Source of the DNA: Saprospiraceae bacterium | GTDB taxonomy: Bacteria; Bacteroidota; Bacteroidia; Chitinophagales; Saprospiraceae | Assembly (NCBI GenBank): GCA_958295895.1 | Contig: CATQHI010000009.1 | Coordinates: 62,001 to 126,000 of the forward strand | Length of the DNA: 64,000 nucleotides | Direction: 5' to 3' | In this document: positions 27,750 through 36,341 of the stretch, piece by piece | Layout of the letters: each line of letters begins with the position of its first letter | Numbering within the stretch: the stretch's first letter is position 1 | Notes under the pieces: generated by a model | What the model was told of the DNA's origin: nothing | What the model saw: only the letters and a program-made list of their open reading frames with translations | Databases searched by the model: none | Program-made: the position numbers and the translations under genes

Positions 27750-27771
27750 TGCAATCTACGACTGCACTGCC
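27719..27771. repeat. REP-like hairpin pair, TACAATGC family, copy 1
   Basis: TACAATGC leads into GCGGCC-TCC-GACCGC (27726-27740, 5 of 6 pairs) and then TGCAATC-TAC-GACTGCA (27750-27766, 6 of 7 pairs). Same unit plan as the elements at 29226, 36067, 39636 and 62487. Confidence 0.6.
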
Positions 27772-27788
27772 GCCCTTATCTTCACTAC

Positions 27789-29225
27789 ATGAAAGTAGTC
27801 TTACTGCTCACGCTCCTCCCCCTGCTCCTCACCGCCCAAACCGACTGCGACTGCCCGGCCACCTTCGCCTGGGTGAAAAAGACTTTCGAGGAGAATGACG
27901 CGGGCTTTGCCTACGCCGTTGACCGGAAGGGGCAGCAGGCGTACGAAGCAACGACGAAGAAAACCCAGGCGGCCGTCGATACCGTAAGCGAAGCAAACGG
28001 CTGTACCCAGGCGATCTACGGATGGCTCACCTGGTTTCGGCCGGGACACGTATCGATCAGTCAGGTACAGCAACAGAATACTCAGGAAGATGCCCCACCC
28101 GCTACGGCCGAGGAGATCCGTAGCCGCTACGCCAACTGGAAGCGCGTCGACGTACCGGTCAGTGAGTTCGAAGCCTCCCTAGAATCTGACGACCCTTACG
28201 AGGGAATTTGGGTGACCGGCGACTACCGCATCGGCATCAAGAAAATGGACGACCGCTACGTGGGGGCCATCCTCCGTGCCGATAGCCTGTACTGGATGCC
28301 CGGGCAGATCAAACTGGAATTCGATCTGGATACGATGCTGACTTACTATATGCAGGATCACAGTCCGCGGTACGTGCACGCGCCCACTCCCGTAGGGACC
28401 AATTATCTAGTTGCCGACTGGGTGACGCTACAGCGCGAGACGCCCCGGGGGGAGGATGACCCGATGCTCGACCTTTACCTGCGTGCCAGTGAAACGGAGG
28501 TGCCGCTCTTCGAACGTATCGACGATCGGACAGTATATTTAAGAATCCCAAGCTTCGATCAGCACAAAAAAGTGGAGATCGATAGCGTGATCGCCGCGCA
28601 CCGCGAGGAAATACTCCGCACCGAAACCCTGATCCTGGACATCCACAGCGGTACGGGGGGCAGTGACCAGAGCTTCGCCGAGTTACTACCCATCCTCTAC
28701 ACCAATCCCATCTACACCACCAATACGGAGTTCTACTCCACCCCCGCCAACAACCAGCGGATGCTCGATTTTGCCGATGACCCCACGGCCTATGGCATCG
28801 ACGAAGAGACAACAGCCTGGGCCCTCCGGGGCTACGACACGCTGTCGCAGCACCTCGGCGAGTTCGTCAACCTGGACGGCGGGCGGCAGGATACGCTCAC
28901 TTTCGACACCATCCACCCCTACCCCGCGCGCGTAGCCATCCTCATCGACGGCGGCAATGGCAGCACGGACGAGGAATTCTTGCTAGCCGCAAAGCAAAGC
29001 CAGAAGGTGAAGCTCTTTGGGCAGTCGACCTTCGGAGTGCTGGATATCTCCAATATGTACTTCGTCCCCTCACCGTGTGGTGACTACCAGTTGGGCTACT
29101 CGCTCACCCGTAGTCTACGCATTCCAGACTTCACCATTGACGGGGTGGGCATCCAGCCGGACTTTTTCATTGACCGCGCGGTACCCAAGTGGCACTGGGT
29201 CAATTACGTACTCGGCGTCTGGTAG
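27789..29225 (+). CDS. Exported S41-family peptidase-like protein
   Basis: Predicted periplasmic C-terminal-processing-type serine peptidase. Signal peptide MKVVLLLTLLPLLLTAQ, then a Cys-containing N-terminal domain (DCDCPATFAWVKKTFEEND). The tail-specific protease core starts near residue 250: VYLRIPSFDQ, LILDIHSGTGGSD, then VAILIDGGNGSTDEEFLLAAKQS near 375-400, where the serine of GNGST is in the place of the catalytic Ser, and LFGQSTFGVLDISN. No PDZ domain is obvious. 478 residues. Monocistronic; substrate unknown. The hairpin repeat follows its stop codon directly. Confidence 0.82.
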   Translation: MKVVLLLTLLPLLLTAQTDCDCPATFAWVKKTFEENDAGFAYAVDRKGQQAYEATTKKTQAAVDTVSEANGCTQAIYGWLTWFRPGHVSISQVQQQNTQEDAPPATAEEIRSRYANWKRVDVPVSEFEASLESDDPYEGIWVTGDYRIGIKKMDDRYVGAILRADSLYWMPGQIKLEFDLDTMLTYYMQDHSPRYVHAPTPVGTNYLVADWVTLQRETPRGEDDPMLDLYLRASETEVPLFERIDDRTVYLRIPSFDQHKKVEIDSVIAAHREEILRTETLILDIHSGTGGSDQSFAELLPILYTNPIYTTNTEFYSTPANNQRMLDFADDPTAYGIDEETTAWALRGYDTLSQHLGEFVNLDGGRQDTLTFDTIHPYPARVAILIDGGNGSTDEEFLLAAKQSQKVKLFGQSTFGVLDISNMYFVPSPCGDYQLGYSLTRSLRIPDFTIDGVGIQPDFFIDRAVPKWHWVNYVLGVW

Positions 29226-29246
29226 TACAATGCGGTCTCCGACCGC
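29226..29246. repeat. REP-like hairpin, TACAATGC family, copy 2
   Basis: TACAATGC then a perfect GCGGTC-TCC-GACCGC hairpin (29232-29246), starting at the base after the S41 gene stop codon. Could double as its terminator, although no T-run follows. Confidence 0.6.
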
Positions 29247-29276
29247 GTCGTACCCCATACCGCCCGGAGCGCCAAC

Positions 29277-30122
29277 CTAGTACACCGCTTCAATCTGTCG
29301 CCGCAACTCCCCGTACGCCGCCGCCCCCTGCCCCACCAAATCAGCCCATCGGCACTCGATCACCACCTTCCCGGTATAGCCCTCCGCCCGTAGCGCAGCC
29401 AGGTAGGGGCGAAAGTCCACCCCCTGCACCCCGGGCGGCGTACGGCCCTCCCCCTCGGCCAGCTCGCAGTACACCGCATAGTCACCCACGCCGGTGATGT
29501 CAGTGGCCGGATCGCCGTCTACGAGCATGTGGTAGATGTCCACGCAGAGCCGAAAGTGGGGGTGATCGACGGCCTTCACGATATCCAGGGCCTCCGGTAC
29601 GCTATTAATGAAGTTGGCTTCCGTGCGGTTCAGGTTCTCGAGGGCGAGTAGGATGTCGTAGCGTGCGGCTACCTCTGCCACCCGGCGGGCCATATCAATA
29701 AATTGCTCCCGCGCCCGCCCGCGGTCAAATCCCTCCGGCACCCGGCGCGAGGCGCTACTACCCCAGGTGATGAGCGTGAGTCCGGCCGCGTGGGCGCGGC
29801 GCAGCACGGTATCGACATAGCCCAGTACGGCCGCCTCGTTCACCTCCGGTCCGACCACCTTCAGGTCGCCGGGCAGGAATAGGTTACAGGCGTACAGCGG
29901 CACCCGAAGATTACGGAGGGTAGCTAGCGAGTGTTGAAATTGCTCTTCCGTGACCGTCCGCGGTGAGAGCAATTTGGGTGTACCTTCCACGAGAAGCTGA
30001 AAGCCGGCGGCGTGGAGTAGGCTATCGTTTTCGAGTTCCTGTACGACACCAATCTCGGGCACCGACTGGGCGGGCAGGGTCAGTCCAAATAAAACGAAAA
30101 CCAGGAGATACAGCGTCTTCAT
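29277..30122 (-). CDS. Exported sugar phosphate isomerase/epimerase-like TIM-barrel protein
   Basis: Predicted periplasmic member of the xylose-isomerase-like TIM-barrel superfamily. Signal peptide MKTLYLLVFVLFGLTLPAQS; barrel landmarks include LLALENLNRTEANFINS near residues 158-174 (metal-binding Glu), HFRLCVDIYHMLVDGD near 193-208 (Asp and His) and VVIECRW near 255-261 (Glu). 281 residues. Such proteins act on sugars or inositols; the exact substrate cannot be read. It stands downstream of no related gene. Confidence 0.82.
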   Translation of the reverse strand: MKTLYLLVFVLFGLTLPAQSVPEIGVVQELENDSLLHAAGFQLLVEGTPKLLSPRTVTEEQFQHSLATLRNLRVPLYACNLFLPGDLKVVGPEVNEAAVLGYVDTVLRRAHAAGLTLITWGSSASRRVPEGFDRGRAREQFIDMARRVAEVAARYDILLALENLNRTEANFINSVPEALDIVKAVDHPHFRLCVDIYHMLVDGDPATDITGVGDYAVYCELAEGEGRTPPGVQGVDFRPYLAALRAEGYTGKVVIECRWADLVGQGAAAYGELRRQIEAVY

Positions 30123-30160
30123 AAGCGGCGGAGTACTTGTTGTGCACCCCCTAAAATAGA

Positions 30161-30191
30161 CAAAGCCCAGCGAACGGGTCGCCGGGCTTTG
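30161..30191 (-). terminator. Terminator of the cold-shock gene
   Basis: Arms CAAAGCCCAGCGA (30161-30173) and TCGCCGGGCTTTG (30179-30191) pair at 12 of 13 positions with a 5-base loop; on the minus strand the tail TCTATTTTAG follows. Lies 30 bases past the stop of the gene at 30221-30415. Confidence 0.75.
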
Positions 30192-30220
30192 TCCCTTCGG
30201 AGATTCTACCGTGGGGGCTA

Positions 30221-30415
30221 CTAGAGCACCGTCACGTTCACTGCGTTTAATCCCTTCTTGCCTTCCTCGACCTCGTAGGATACCTTGTCGCCCTCGGCGA
30301 TGGTGCCCTCGTTGAGGTCATTGATGTGCACGAAGACGTCCTTCCCGCCATCGTCCGGCGTGATGAAGCCAAATCCTTTGGCGGTGTTGAAGAACTTTAC
30401 TGTACCGTTACTCAT
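30221..30415 (-). CDS. Cold-shock domain protein (CspA family)
   Basis: Single-stranded nucleic-acid-binding protein of 64 residues, a complete cold-shock domain. RNP1 (KGFGFI, residues 13-18) and RNP2 (DVFVHI, 26-31) are intact, as is the N-terminal GTVKFFN. ATG 30413-30415 ([10 protein letters not shown]) is the standard start; an upstream ATG at 30439 adds 8 unusual residues. A long leader of over 100 bases separates it from the divergent carbonic anhydrase gene, as is common for thermoregulated csp genes, but no specific RNA structure was demonstrated. Confidence 0.95.
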   Translation of the reverse strand: MSNGTVKFFNTAKGFGFITPDDGGKDVFVHINDLNEGTIAEGDKVSYEVEEGKKGLNAVNVTVL

Positions 30416-30537
30416 GGGTGTGTATTTACACGATTCCACGGCCGGGCGTCACCTTGACACCTTTGCCGTGATGGGTCTAACCGGCGGGTGCGGAGGGATG
30501 TTCTTTTTTCCTGAATTATTTGTTTGGACGTGCACCG

Positions 30538-30555
30538 GGGCGGGGCCGCGGGTGC
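30538..30555 (+). repeat. Iterated 18-mer, copy 2
   Basis: Exact copy with G at the R position, in the divergent region between the cold-shock and carbonic anhydrase genes. TGCACC on its left (30531-30536) mirrors GGTGCA on its right (30551-30556), so this copy is bounded by an inverted repeat. Confidence 0.85.
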
Positions 30556-30635
30556 AGCACCCCCACCAGGACGGCCACACCCCGCACAAGCCACTGCCAG
30601 ACCAGGTTCTATAATGCCACCAACCCCCGCCGCCC

Positions 30636-31457
30636 ATGCGTCCCCTTCCCTGCTCGCTCTGTTTGTTGGTGTTGCTGCTGTTCGGCTGTACGGACACACC
30701 GTCACCCCCCACCGCCGTGGTGCCCCCCCACACCGGACCGGCCGCCCACGCCAAACGTCCGGCCCCGCCCGGCGACCAGTGGGGCTACGCCGGCGAAACC
30801 GGCCCCACCCACTGGGCCGAACTGCTCAAAAACTCGGCCTGCGGCGGGAATCAGCAGTCGCCCATCAATATCATCACCGTGAATGCGGTGCCGGACACCA
30901 GTCAGGCCAAGTTGGAGATCCACTACGCCGATAGCACCCGTATTACCGACGTGGTGAATAACGGGCATACGATACAGTACGATTTCGAGCGCGGCGATTA
31001 CGTGACCTACGGGGGTACGCGCTACGACTTACAGCAATTTCACTTCCACGAGAGCTCGGAACACACCATCGACGGGGTGCGCTACCCACTGGTCCTGCAC
31101 CTGGTACACACCAACGCGAAGGGCAAGTACCTCGTGCTGGCCGTGATGGTCAAGGAGGGCGAAAACAGCGCACCCTTCACCTTCCTAGAGCGGCTGCTGC
31201 CCCTGGCCATCGATGAGCCCAAGACCGTCAATAAGCGCTTCGCCCTGGAGCAGAACCTGCCGCTGGAGCGCCAGTATTACCACTACACCGGCTCGCTGAC
31301 TACGCCGCCCTGTACCGAGGGGGTGGATTGGTTCGTGTTCCGCCAGCCCATCACGGTCTCCCACGCCCAGGTCGAGACCCTCGGCCAGTTGATGCCGCTC
31401 AATAACTACCGCGGCGAGCAGCCGCTGAATGGACGGGTTGTGGTCGTGGGCAGTTAG
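30636..31457 (+). CDS. Alpha-class carbonic anhydrase lipoprotein
   Basis: Zinc enzyme interconverting carbon dioxide and bicarbonate in the periplasm. Lipoprotein signal with lipobox LLFGC (Cys18), a Pro/Ala-rich linker, then the alpha-CA domain: QQSPINI near residues 73-79, the zinc histidines in QFHFHESSEH near 131-140 and the third in LVLHLVHTN near 152, and the active-site LTTPPCTEGVDWFVF near 223-237. 273 residues. No partner gene nearby; the neighbour on the right is convergent. Confidence 0.95.
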   Translation: MRPLPCSLCLLVLLLFGCTDTPSPPTAVVPPHTGPAAHAKRPAPPGDQWGYAGETGPTHWAELLKNSACGGNQQSPINIITVNAVPDTSQAKLEIHYADSTRITDVVNNGHTIQYDFERGDYVTYGGTRYDLQQFHFHESSEHTIDGVRYPLVLHLVHTNAKGKYLVLAVMVKEGENSAPFTFLERLLPLAIDEPKTVNKRFALEQNLPLERQYYHYTGSLTTPPCTEGVDWFVFRQPITVSHAQVETLGQLMPLNNYRGEQPLNGRVVVVGS

Positions 31458-31491
31458 GGCGGGGCCGCCCCCTTTCGCTCTAACCGCTCCT

Positions 31492-34326
31492 TTACTGCAA
31501 CACCACCCTATACATCCGCTCCCCATACCGGAGGAAGTACACCCCCCCAGGCAGGTGACTTAAATTCATCCGGTGCGTACCCCGGGGAAAGGACTGTTGA
31601 AAGGTACTTTGGCCTGTAGGATTGACAACCTCTACCTTACCTGCCTTTCCTAGCCGAAGCTCAAATACGCCGTTGCTGGGATTAGGATAGATACTCAGCG
31701 CAGGTTCATCAAGTGGTTCGCTCCGAATGGACACAGTCTCGTTGTTAGTGGACGAAAAGGCTAGGGCGTCGATGTCGAAGCCGGCTCCGTTCACGTACTC
31801 CAGGCGGAGGACCTTACCCATGCCTGCGGTGAGCGGTACGTCCTGCAGTACCGTGGTGGTGAATACGTCCCAGCCACCGGTGGGGCTTATATCCGTGAAC
31901 GTACCCTGCACCTCGCCGTCCAGGCTGAGCTGTAGATCACCGGGGCTTACAGCTCCACTGGAGTAGGTGAGCGTGATATCGTAGGTGCCCGTCGAGGTGA
32001 CGTCAACGGTGTATTCCACCCACTCTCCGGAATTGCTGTAGCCGATGCTGTAGCCATTACTAGCGCTCTCTTTCTCCACTACGTCTACCCCATCGTCGGG
32101 TCTAAAGGAGGTGCTCCCGTTCCTTTTTTCGTCGTCGTTGTAGGCCACCCCCTGCCCCCCCAGGTCGTAGTACTCTCCCTCGATCACGTCACTCGGGATG
32201 CGGAAGTTTCTCTCTAGGTAGGGCGACTGTACCTCCGCCCCATTCGATCGTTTAAACAGACTGAGGATGGGTGCCTCAATGGTATACGTGGTGCCCTCGT
32301 GGAGCTCCGTAACGTAGCTCGAGGTGGAATCGCCCCAGCGGGCGTAGTTAGCGATCGTGATACCCGTGGAGTTAATCACTTCGACCAGCGGATCGTTCTT
32401 TAGCAGACCCGTTCCTCCGATGATGCTGATGTTCTCGGAATCGCTTATTCTGAGCGGGTAGGGGTCGTTCTTCGTTTCCTCGCACTTCAGGCCGAAGATG
32501 GTCACGTTGGCCGCGTTCCTGATCTCCGCCATCGGACTATTGAGGGGCTTGATGTGCTGGTTGTGAAACATGTAGAACGTCAGCGGCTGGGAGGTACCGT
32601 CAATCAACACGTGGCGGTAGTCGGGATTATTCGAATCGTCGTTGTGGAAGCCCAATTGGTTGTAGAATTTTCCGCCACCGTTTCCGGTAATGATCAGGCG
32701 CTGTAGGGCGGAATTGGTACTGTTTACCCGGTGGGGAGCCACCCAGACGTCGCGGACGATTGAATTAGCACCGGCCCTCCACCGCAGGGGGTAGACGCGG
32801 TAGGATGTGCGGGGAAAGACGATCTTCATATTCGCCATAGCACAGGTAGCCCCGGCGTCATCGGGGGTATCAAAGATCGGGACCGGTGCACTGCCGCTGT
32901 TATCGAAGGTCTTCCCGTCGACCACGGAGATGTGGCGACCCAGGCCGAATAACTTAGTGTTTGCCCTGAGCCTGATGGTCTTGGTGACCTTGTAATTGCC
33001 CTTAGGTAAAAACACCTCCTCTGCGGCGTCAATGGCGCTCTGGATGGCCTCGGTGTCGTCAGCAACGCCGTTGCCTACCGCGCCGAACTCCTTCACGCTG
33101 ACTACGCCGGGGTTCTCGAACGAGCAGAAGGCGTGGCCGTTGGGCCAGACGTGTTTGGCCACCAGGTCGGTGGGAGCCGCGGCGACATTCTCCACCACGT
33201 CGGCCACTGTTCGGTTGGAAAGTACCCCGTCGATTAGTTTGGCCGGAGCGGCGTAGTCCTTGCAGTAGGAGTACTCAAGCACCTTGCTCCAGACACCTGA
33301 GTTGGTCACCCTTAGGGCCTCCCCGGCGCTTGCGTTGTTGACCAGCCGCGTGGCCCCCCGGAAGTAGACATTACGGAGGTAAATGGACCGGTCCGTATTA
33401 GCGATGGCCACTTCGTCGTCCCCGGGCGCGGTGAGCTCGATGGTACCGTCCACTAGGCTTACGTTCCCGCTGGATTCTACGGCGGTCAGTCCGCCGCTAC
33501 CTAGCTTCATGCCGCCCACTACAGGTCCGCTTGCTTTGGTGATTTCAAAGCCTACGATGCTCAGCGGCGTCCAGTGCTGGTACCAGACGGCGTAGTCCGT
33601 CTGACCGCTTAGTTTCAGTCCCGCAATGACGGGGCAGGGTTGGCCGTAGGGGGCGTATATCCCGTACTTCCCGCCGATGACTTCCAGGTTAGTAATGCTG
33701 CCACCGCTACCGATGAGGTCCTTTACGCCCGCAAACGCGCCGGTAGCGTTGATCTTCACGTCCGTCATGGCGCTACCCTCGCAGGCCCTGAACTCTACGG
33801 CTACCGCTCCTGCGTGACCGCTCCCCCTCAGGTCAAAGTCGATTCCCCGCAGGGCCTGGTTGAAGTTGTCGTTGTGCTTGATTCTACCGTTCGTGAACCG
33901 GTACAGGTGAATGATGGGCTTTGGCTGCTGCGCATCGTTATAGCCCTGGGCGTTGTCAGCCAGTTTAAACACCGGCTTTTTGCCGGAGGATGAGCCGATA
34001 AGCACGTGTCCCGGGCGGTAGGTCTTGCTCGTAGTGCCGGGGGTCTCGCAGATCAGCGTATTACTAATGAGGTAGGTGCCGGAAGGTACGAACACGGCCT
34101 TCTGGGCGGCATAGGCATCGTCGATCGCGCGTTGGATTGCCGCCGTAGCGTCCGTCGCACCCGTGTTGTCCGCATTGTAGGGGCTGGCGGTGACGATCAC
34201 TAGGCCATTGGACGCCTTGACGGTCTGGGCGCTAAGCGTTTGCCCCGGCAAGCCCCAGAGAAAGAAGACGATCAGTGCCCAGAGACACGGGGTGCGGGGT
34301 GTAAGGGTAGGTTGCATGTTTTCCAT
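31492..34326 (-). CDS. Large secreted double beta-helix glycan-active protein with CBM6-like domain and T9SS type A sorting domain
   Basis: Predicted secreted polysaccharide-active protein of 944 residues. After a signal peptide (to about residue 34) come two pectate-lyase-3/GH55-like starts, DNTGATDATAAIQRAIDDA near 52-70 and FGAVGNGVADDTEAIQSAIDAA near 417-438, each followed by parallel beta-helix text. A carbohydrate-binding module of family 6 type (SIGYSNSGEWVEYTVDV ... GFDIDALAFSS) spans about 745-865, and the last 75 residues are a type A sorting domain (LSIYPNPSNGVFEL ... GVYFLRYGERMYRVVLQ). Two helices suggest a beta-1,3-glucanase-like GH55 layout, but catalytic residues and substrate are not proven. 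Confidence 0.83.
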   Translation of the reverse strand: MENMQPTLTPRTPCLWALIVFFLWGLPGQTLSAQTVKASNGLVIVTASPYNADNTGATDATAAIQRAIDDAYAAQKAVFVPSGTYLISNTLICETPGTTSKTYRPGHVLIGSSSGKKPVFKLADNAQGYNDAQQPKPIIHLYRFTNGRIKHNDNFNQALRGIDFDLRGSGHAGAVAVEFRACEGSAMTDVKINATGAFAGVKDLIGSGGSITNLEVIGGKYGIYAPYGQPCPVIAGLKLSGQTDYAVWYQHWTPLSIVGFEITKASGPVVGGMKLGSGGLTAVESSGNVSLVDGTIELTAPGDDEVAIANTDRSIYLRNVYFRGATRLVNNASAGEALRVTNSGVWSKVLEYSYCKDYAAPAKLIDGVLSNRTVADVVENVAAAPTDLVAKHVWPNGHAFCSFENPGVVSVKEFGAVGNGVADDTEAIQSAIDAAEEVFLPKGNYKVTKTIRLRANTKLFGLGRHISVVDGKTFDNSGSAPVPIFDTPDDAGATCAMANMKIVFPRTSYRVYPLRWRAGANSIVRDVWVAPHRVNSTNSALQRLIITGNGGGKFYNQLGFHNDDSNNPDYRHVLIDGTSQPLTFYMFHNQHIKPLNSPMAEIRNAANVTIFGLKCEETKNDPYPLRISDSENISIIGGTGLLKNDPLVEVINSTGITIANYARWGDSTSSYVTELHEGTTYTIEAPILSLFKRSNGAEVQSPYLERNFRIPSDVIEGEYYDLGGQGVAYNDDEKRNGSTSFRPDDGVDVVEKESASNGYSIGYSNSGEWVEYTVDVTSTGTYDITLTYSSGAVSPGDLQLSLDGEVQGTFTDISPTGGWDVFTTTVLQDVPLTAGMGKVLRLEYVNGAGFDIDALAFSSTNNETVSIRSEPLDEPALSIYPNPSNGVFELRLGKAGKVEVVNPTGQSTFQQSFPRGTHRMNLSHLPGGVYFLRYGERMYRVVLQ

Positions 34327-34657
34327 GATTTATGTGTTATTTACTTAAGTATCAAATCGTATTCCCTTATTTATTTAACCCACTACATGCTCTTTTCATC
34401 ACCGACAAAACAGAACTTGACCCCTCCTATTTGCCACAATATAGAAAAAATATTAACTACGTAGGTCAACTTTGTTGAACGCCCCGGAAGTCGTATGTTT
34501 TGTCCACCGATGAGTAACGATGAGCGGATCGCCGCCCACCTCGACTTCGCACCTCCGCGAGTTGTTACGGGAGCAGGGGATTACCCTGATCACCTGGCGG
34601 GAGATTCAGGGGCGGTGTACGGCGACTAGGGCGGGGCCGCGGGTGCTCCCCCATCGT
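34327..34657. other. Gene-poor interval with AT-rich leader, a 39-codon open frame and an iterated 18-mer
   Basis: 34330-34500 is markedly AT-rich and presumably holds the promoter of the minus-strand beta-helix gene, though no clear TTTG / TAnnTTTG pair was fixed. An open frame from ATG 34510 to TAG 34629 (39 codons, starts MSNDERIAAHLDF) has no recognisable homology or ribosome site and may be chance. The exact 18-mer copy lies at 34629-34646. Confidence 0.4.
34629..34646 (+). repeat. Iterated 18-mer, copy 3
   Basis: Exact copy with G at the R position, 12 bases from the 3' end of the lipoprotein gene at 34658-35083. Confidence 0.85.
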
Positions 34658-35083
34658 CTACCTCCGCGCGAACAGACTTCCAATACCGTCGTGGGAGTTG
34701 TCACTAATGGTCAGGCTATCCACCCCCACCAGCCGGATGATGCCGCTGAATGCTACCCCAACGGGAGGAAGGTCATCTGAGTAGGTGATGTAGCGGTCTT
34801 CCCCGCCGGAGTAAATGGACCGTTGCAGCGTAATCGTATAGGTACCCTGCGAGTGTTCGTCGCCATCCTCCGCTATGGTATAGCGCCCGTTGGCGAGTAG
34901 ATCCAGTCGCACGGTGGTGCCGGTGGAGGCAGGAGTTTCGTTCAGTTTGCCCGTAAATCCGCCGCCGGTACTGACCCAGTCCCAGCTGCCGATGAGGTCC
35001 GAGCCTTCGAACGATACCTCGGCCTTGGGGGAGCAAGAGCAAATACTGAGCAGCAGCAGGGGAAGAAAGCATAGTAGTTTCAT
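34658..35083 (-). CDS. Small lipocalin-like lipoprotein
   Basis: Predicted envelope lipoprotein of 141 residues. The signal peptide MKLLCFLPLLLLSICSC contains a lipobox (LSIC or ICSC). The mature part starts with LIGSWDWVSTGGGFTGK and runs as short strands (TVRLDLLANGRYTIAEDG, QGTYTITLQ, SGIIRLVGVDSLTISDN), the pattern of lipocalin-like domains in Bacteroidota. ATG 35081-35083 is used because the longer frame lacks a signal peptide. Ligand unknown. Confidence 0.65.
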   Translation of the reverse strand: MKLLCFLPLLLLSICSCSPKAEVSFEGSDLIGSWDWVSTGGGFTGKLNETPASTGTTVRLDLLANGRYTIAEDGDEHSQGTYTITLQRSIYSGGEDRYITYSDDLPPVGVAFSGIIRLVGVDSLTISDNSHDGIGSLFARR

Positions 35084-35260
35084 GGCGTATGCGGTAAGGA
35101 TATGAATCAACCGTTTCGAGGAAGACGTTGGCGCGGAGGGCGGTCGTTGGCCGGTTTTCTCCGTTTTCCCACACTTTGTGACTTTGTCAATCGACGCGGA
35201 GCGCTCACTGGTCGATATAGCGCTCGCGGCCCCGCGCATACCCCGGAGGTTTGCCGCTCA

Positions 35261-35421
35261 ATGACTTACACCATGTCCCACACCATCATCGACCACTCCA
35301 ACAGCACAAAGCCAAGGTGACCCGCGACCGCCACGAGTCGGAGCGGCTGTACAACAAGGTGGAGCGGGCGAAGACGGAGCACTTTTTGAGTGAGAAGGAG
35401 AATCCGGCTGGGGGGTATTAG
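35261..35421 (+). pseudogene. Small gene with a frameshift, unknown family
   Basis: From ATG 35261 one frame gives MTYTMSHTIIDHSNSTKPR and stops; shifting by one base near 35310 continues as KVTRDRHESERLYNKVERAK and ends at TAG 35421. Joined, they make a basic, helix-prone protein of about 53 residues. The rest of the 355-base interval 35084-35438 shows no gene. It sits at the edge of the indel-rich zone, so a sequencing error is as likely as decay. Confidence 0.35.
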
Positions 35422-35438
35422 TCTGGCGTAGCTAATAG

Positions 35439-35945
35439 CTACTTCCCGCTGCGTTTGAGCGTATACTTTCGCTCATGACCCTTCAAAGTATCCGATTCCA
35501 CCTTTCCACTGAATGTCATTAACCGCTCCAGTATCGCAATTGAGCCGGCATTGTGCTCATGGGCATACGCCGTTAGCACCTCTAGTTGAGTACTTGTGAA
35601 TAGATAGTCAATCAGCCCTGCGCCAATCTCGCTCCCGAATCCCTGCCCCCAGTACCGCTCCCGCAGACGGTAAGCAATCTCGTACTCCGCACCTTGGTTA
35701 CGGTATACACCACCCATACCAATGAAGGCAGTATCAGCCAGACGTACGACGGCCCAGAGCCTATAGAATTCGCTCGAATCGCGGTAGTAGCCAATGAAAC
35801 GATCTAGCTCCCGTTGGGCTTCCGCCGGGGTCATCGGCGCTTTGAGGTATCGCATCACATTCGGGTTGCGCTGCATGTCGTAGAATCCAGGCAGGTCGGA
35901 TGGATCCAACTCCCGTACGTAGAGGCGTCTGGTCTGAAATAGCAC
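35439..35945 (-). CDS. GNAT acetyltransferase, RimJ/RimL type
   Basis: Predicted N-acetyltransferase acting on protein N-termini, amino acids or small amines. The 168 residues show the RimJ/L pattern TRRLYVRELDPSDLPGFYDMQRNP at the start, FIGMGGVYRNQGAEYEIAYRLRERYWGQGFGSEIG near residues 75-105 (acetyl-CoA pyrophosphate loop GQGFGSE) and the late AHEHNAGSIAILERLM. Substrate unknown. Monocistronic. Confidence 0.87.
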   Translation of the reverse strand: MLFQTRRLYVRELDPSDLPGFYDMQRNPNVMRYLKAPMTPAEAQRELDRFIGYYRDSSEFYRLWAVVRLADTAFIGMGGVYRNQGAEYEIAYRLRERYWGQGFGSEIGAGLIDYLFTSTQLEVLTAYAHEHNAGSIAILERLMTFSGKVESDTLKGHERKYTLKRSGK

Positions 35946-35965
35946 GGCAGCAAATTAGTTAATTG

Positions 35966-35983
35966 GGGTACGGTACCGTACCC
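35966..35983. repeat. 18-base perfect palindrome
   Basis: GGGTACGGTACCGTACCC is fully self-complementary without a loop. It lies 20 bases upstream of the GNAT start codon on the minus strand, so it could be an operator or simply a hairpin repeat. Confidence 0.6.
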
Positions 35984-36066
35984 TTCCCCGGGGGGGGGAG
36001 CCCTAATGCAGTGAGGTCTGTAGCGCCGTAGGCGGTAGGGCCTCGCGGTTAGTCTGGCCATCCAGC

Positions 36067-36107
36067 GCAGCCAGAGGCTGCATTTTACTGCCGCTGCCGG
36101 AGGTAGC
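36067..36107. repeat. REP-like hairpin pair, TACAATGC family, copy 3
   Basis: Perfect GCAGCC-AGA-GGCTGC (36067-36081) and GCTGCC-GGA-GGTAGC (36093-36107, 5 of 6 pairs), minus-strand reading TACAATGC... The pair is bounded by direct repeats CTGGCCA, possibly an insertion footprint. Confidence 0.6.
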
Positions 36108-36227
36108 ATTGTACTGGCCACAATAAAAAAACAGCATCCACACGCATAGGCCAAAGCGCCTAAAGTCATCACTCAATCCCCTTTCACAGGACACACGAAG
36201 TTTGGGGGAAACACGCCGTAACCCAGC

Positions 36228-36245
36228 GGGCGGGGCCGCAGGTGC
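36228..36245 (+). repeat. Iterated 18-mer, copy 4
   Basis: Exact copy with A at the R position, about 100 bases upstream of the glycosyltransferase gene. Confidence 0.85.
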
Positions 36246-36341
36246 AGGGCCACCCGAAGGCACGTTACTACCCCCCCGCTGCGTTCACTGCCGAAGGAGG
36301 GGAGGGAACAGCACCCGACCCTACCGGTTACTGCTTGTTAG

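Larger units (their letters stand above)
35946..36341. other. Repeat-rich gene-free interval
   Basis: No gene is seen in these 396 bases. They hold an 18-base perfect palindrome (35966-35983), a run of nine G (35990-35998), a REP-like hairpin pair (36067-36107) flanked by 7-base CTGGCCA direct repeats (36054-36060 and 36114-36120), and an exact copy of the iterated 18-mer (36228-36245). Confidence 0.7.

Noticed and set aside
34510-34629. 39-codon open frame MSNDERIAAHLDF...
   Set aside because: No ribosome site, no recognised relatives, and its stop overlaps the iterated 18-mer; recorded only as part of the intergenic entry.
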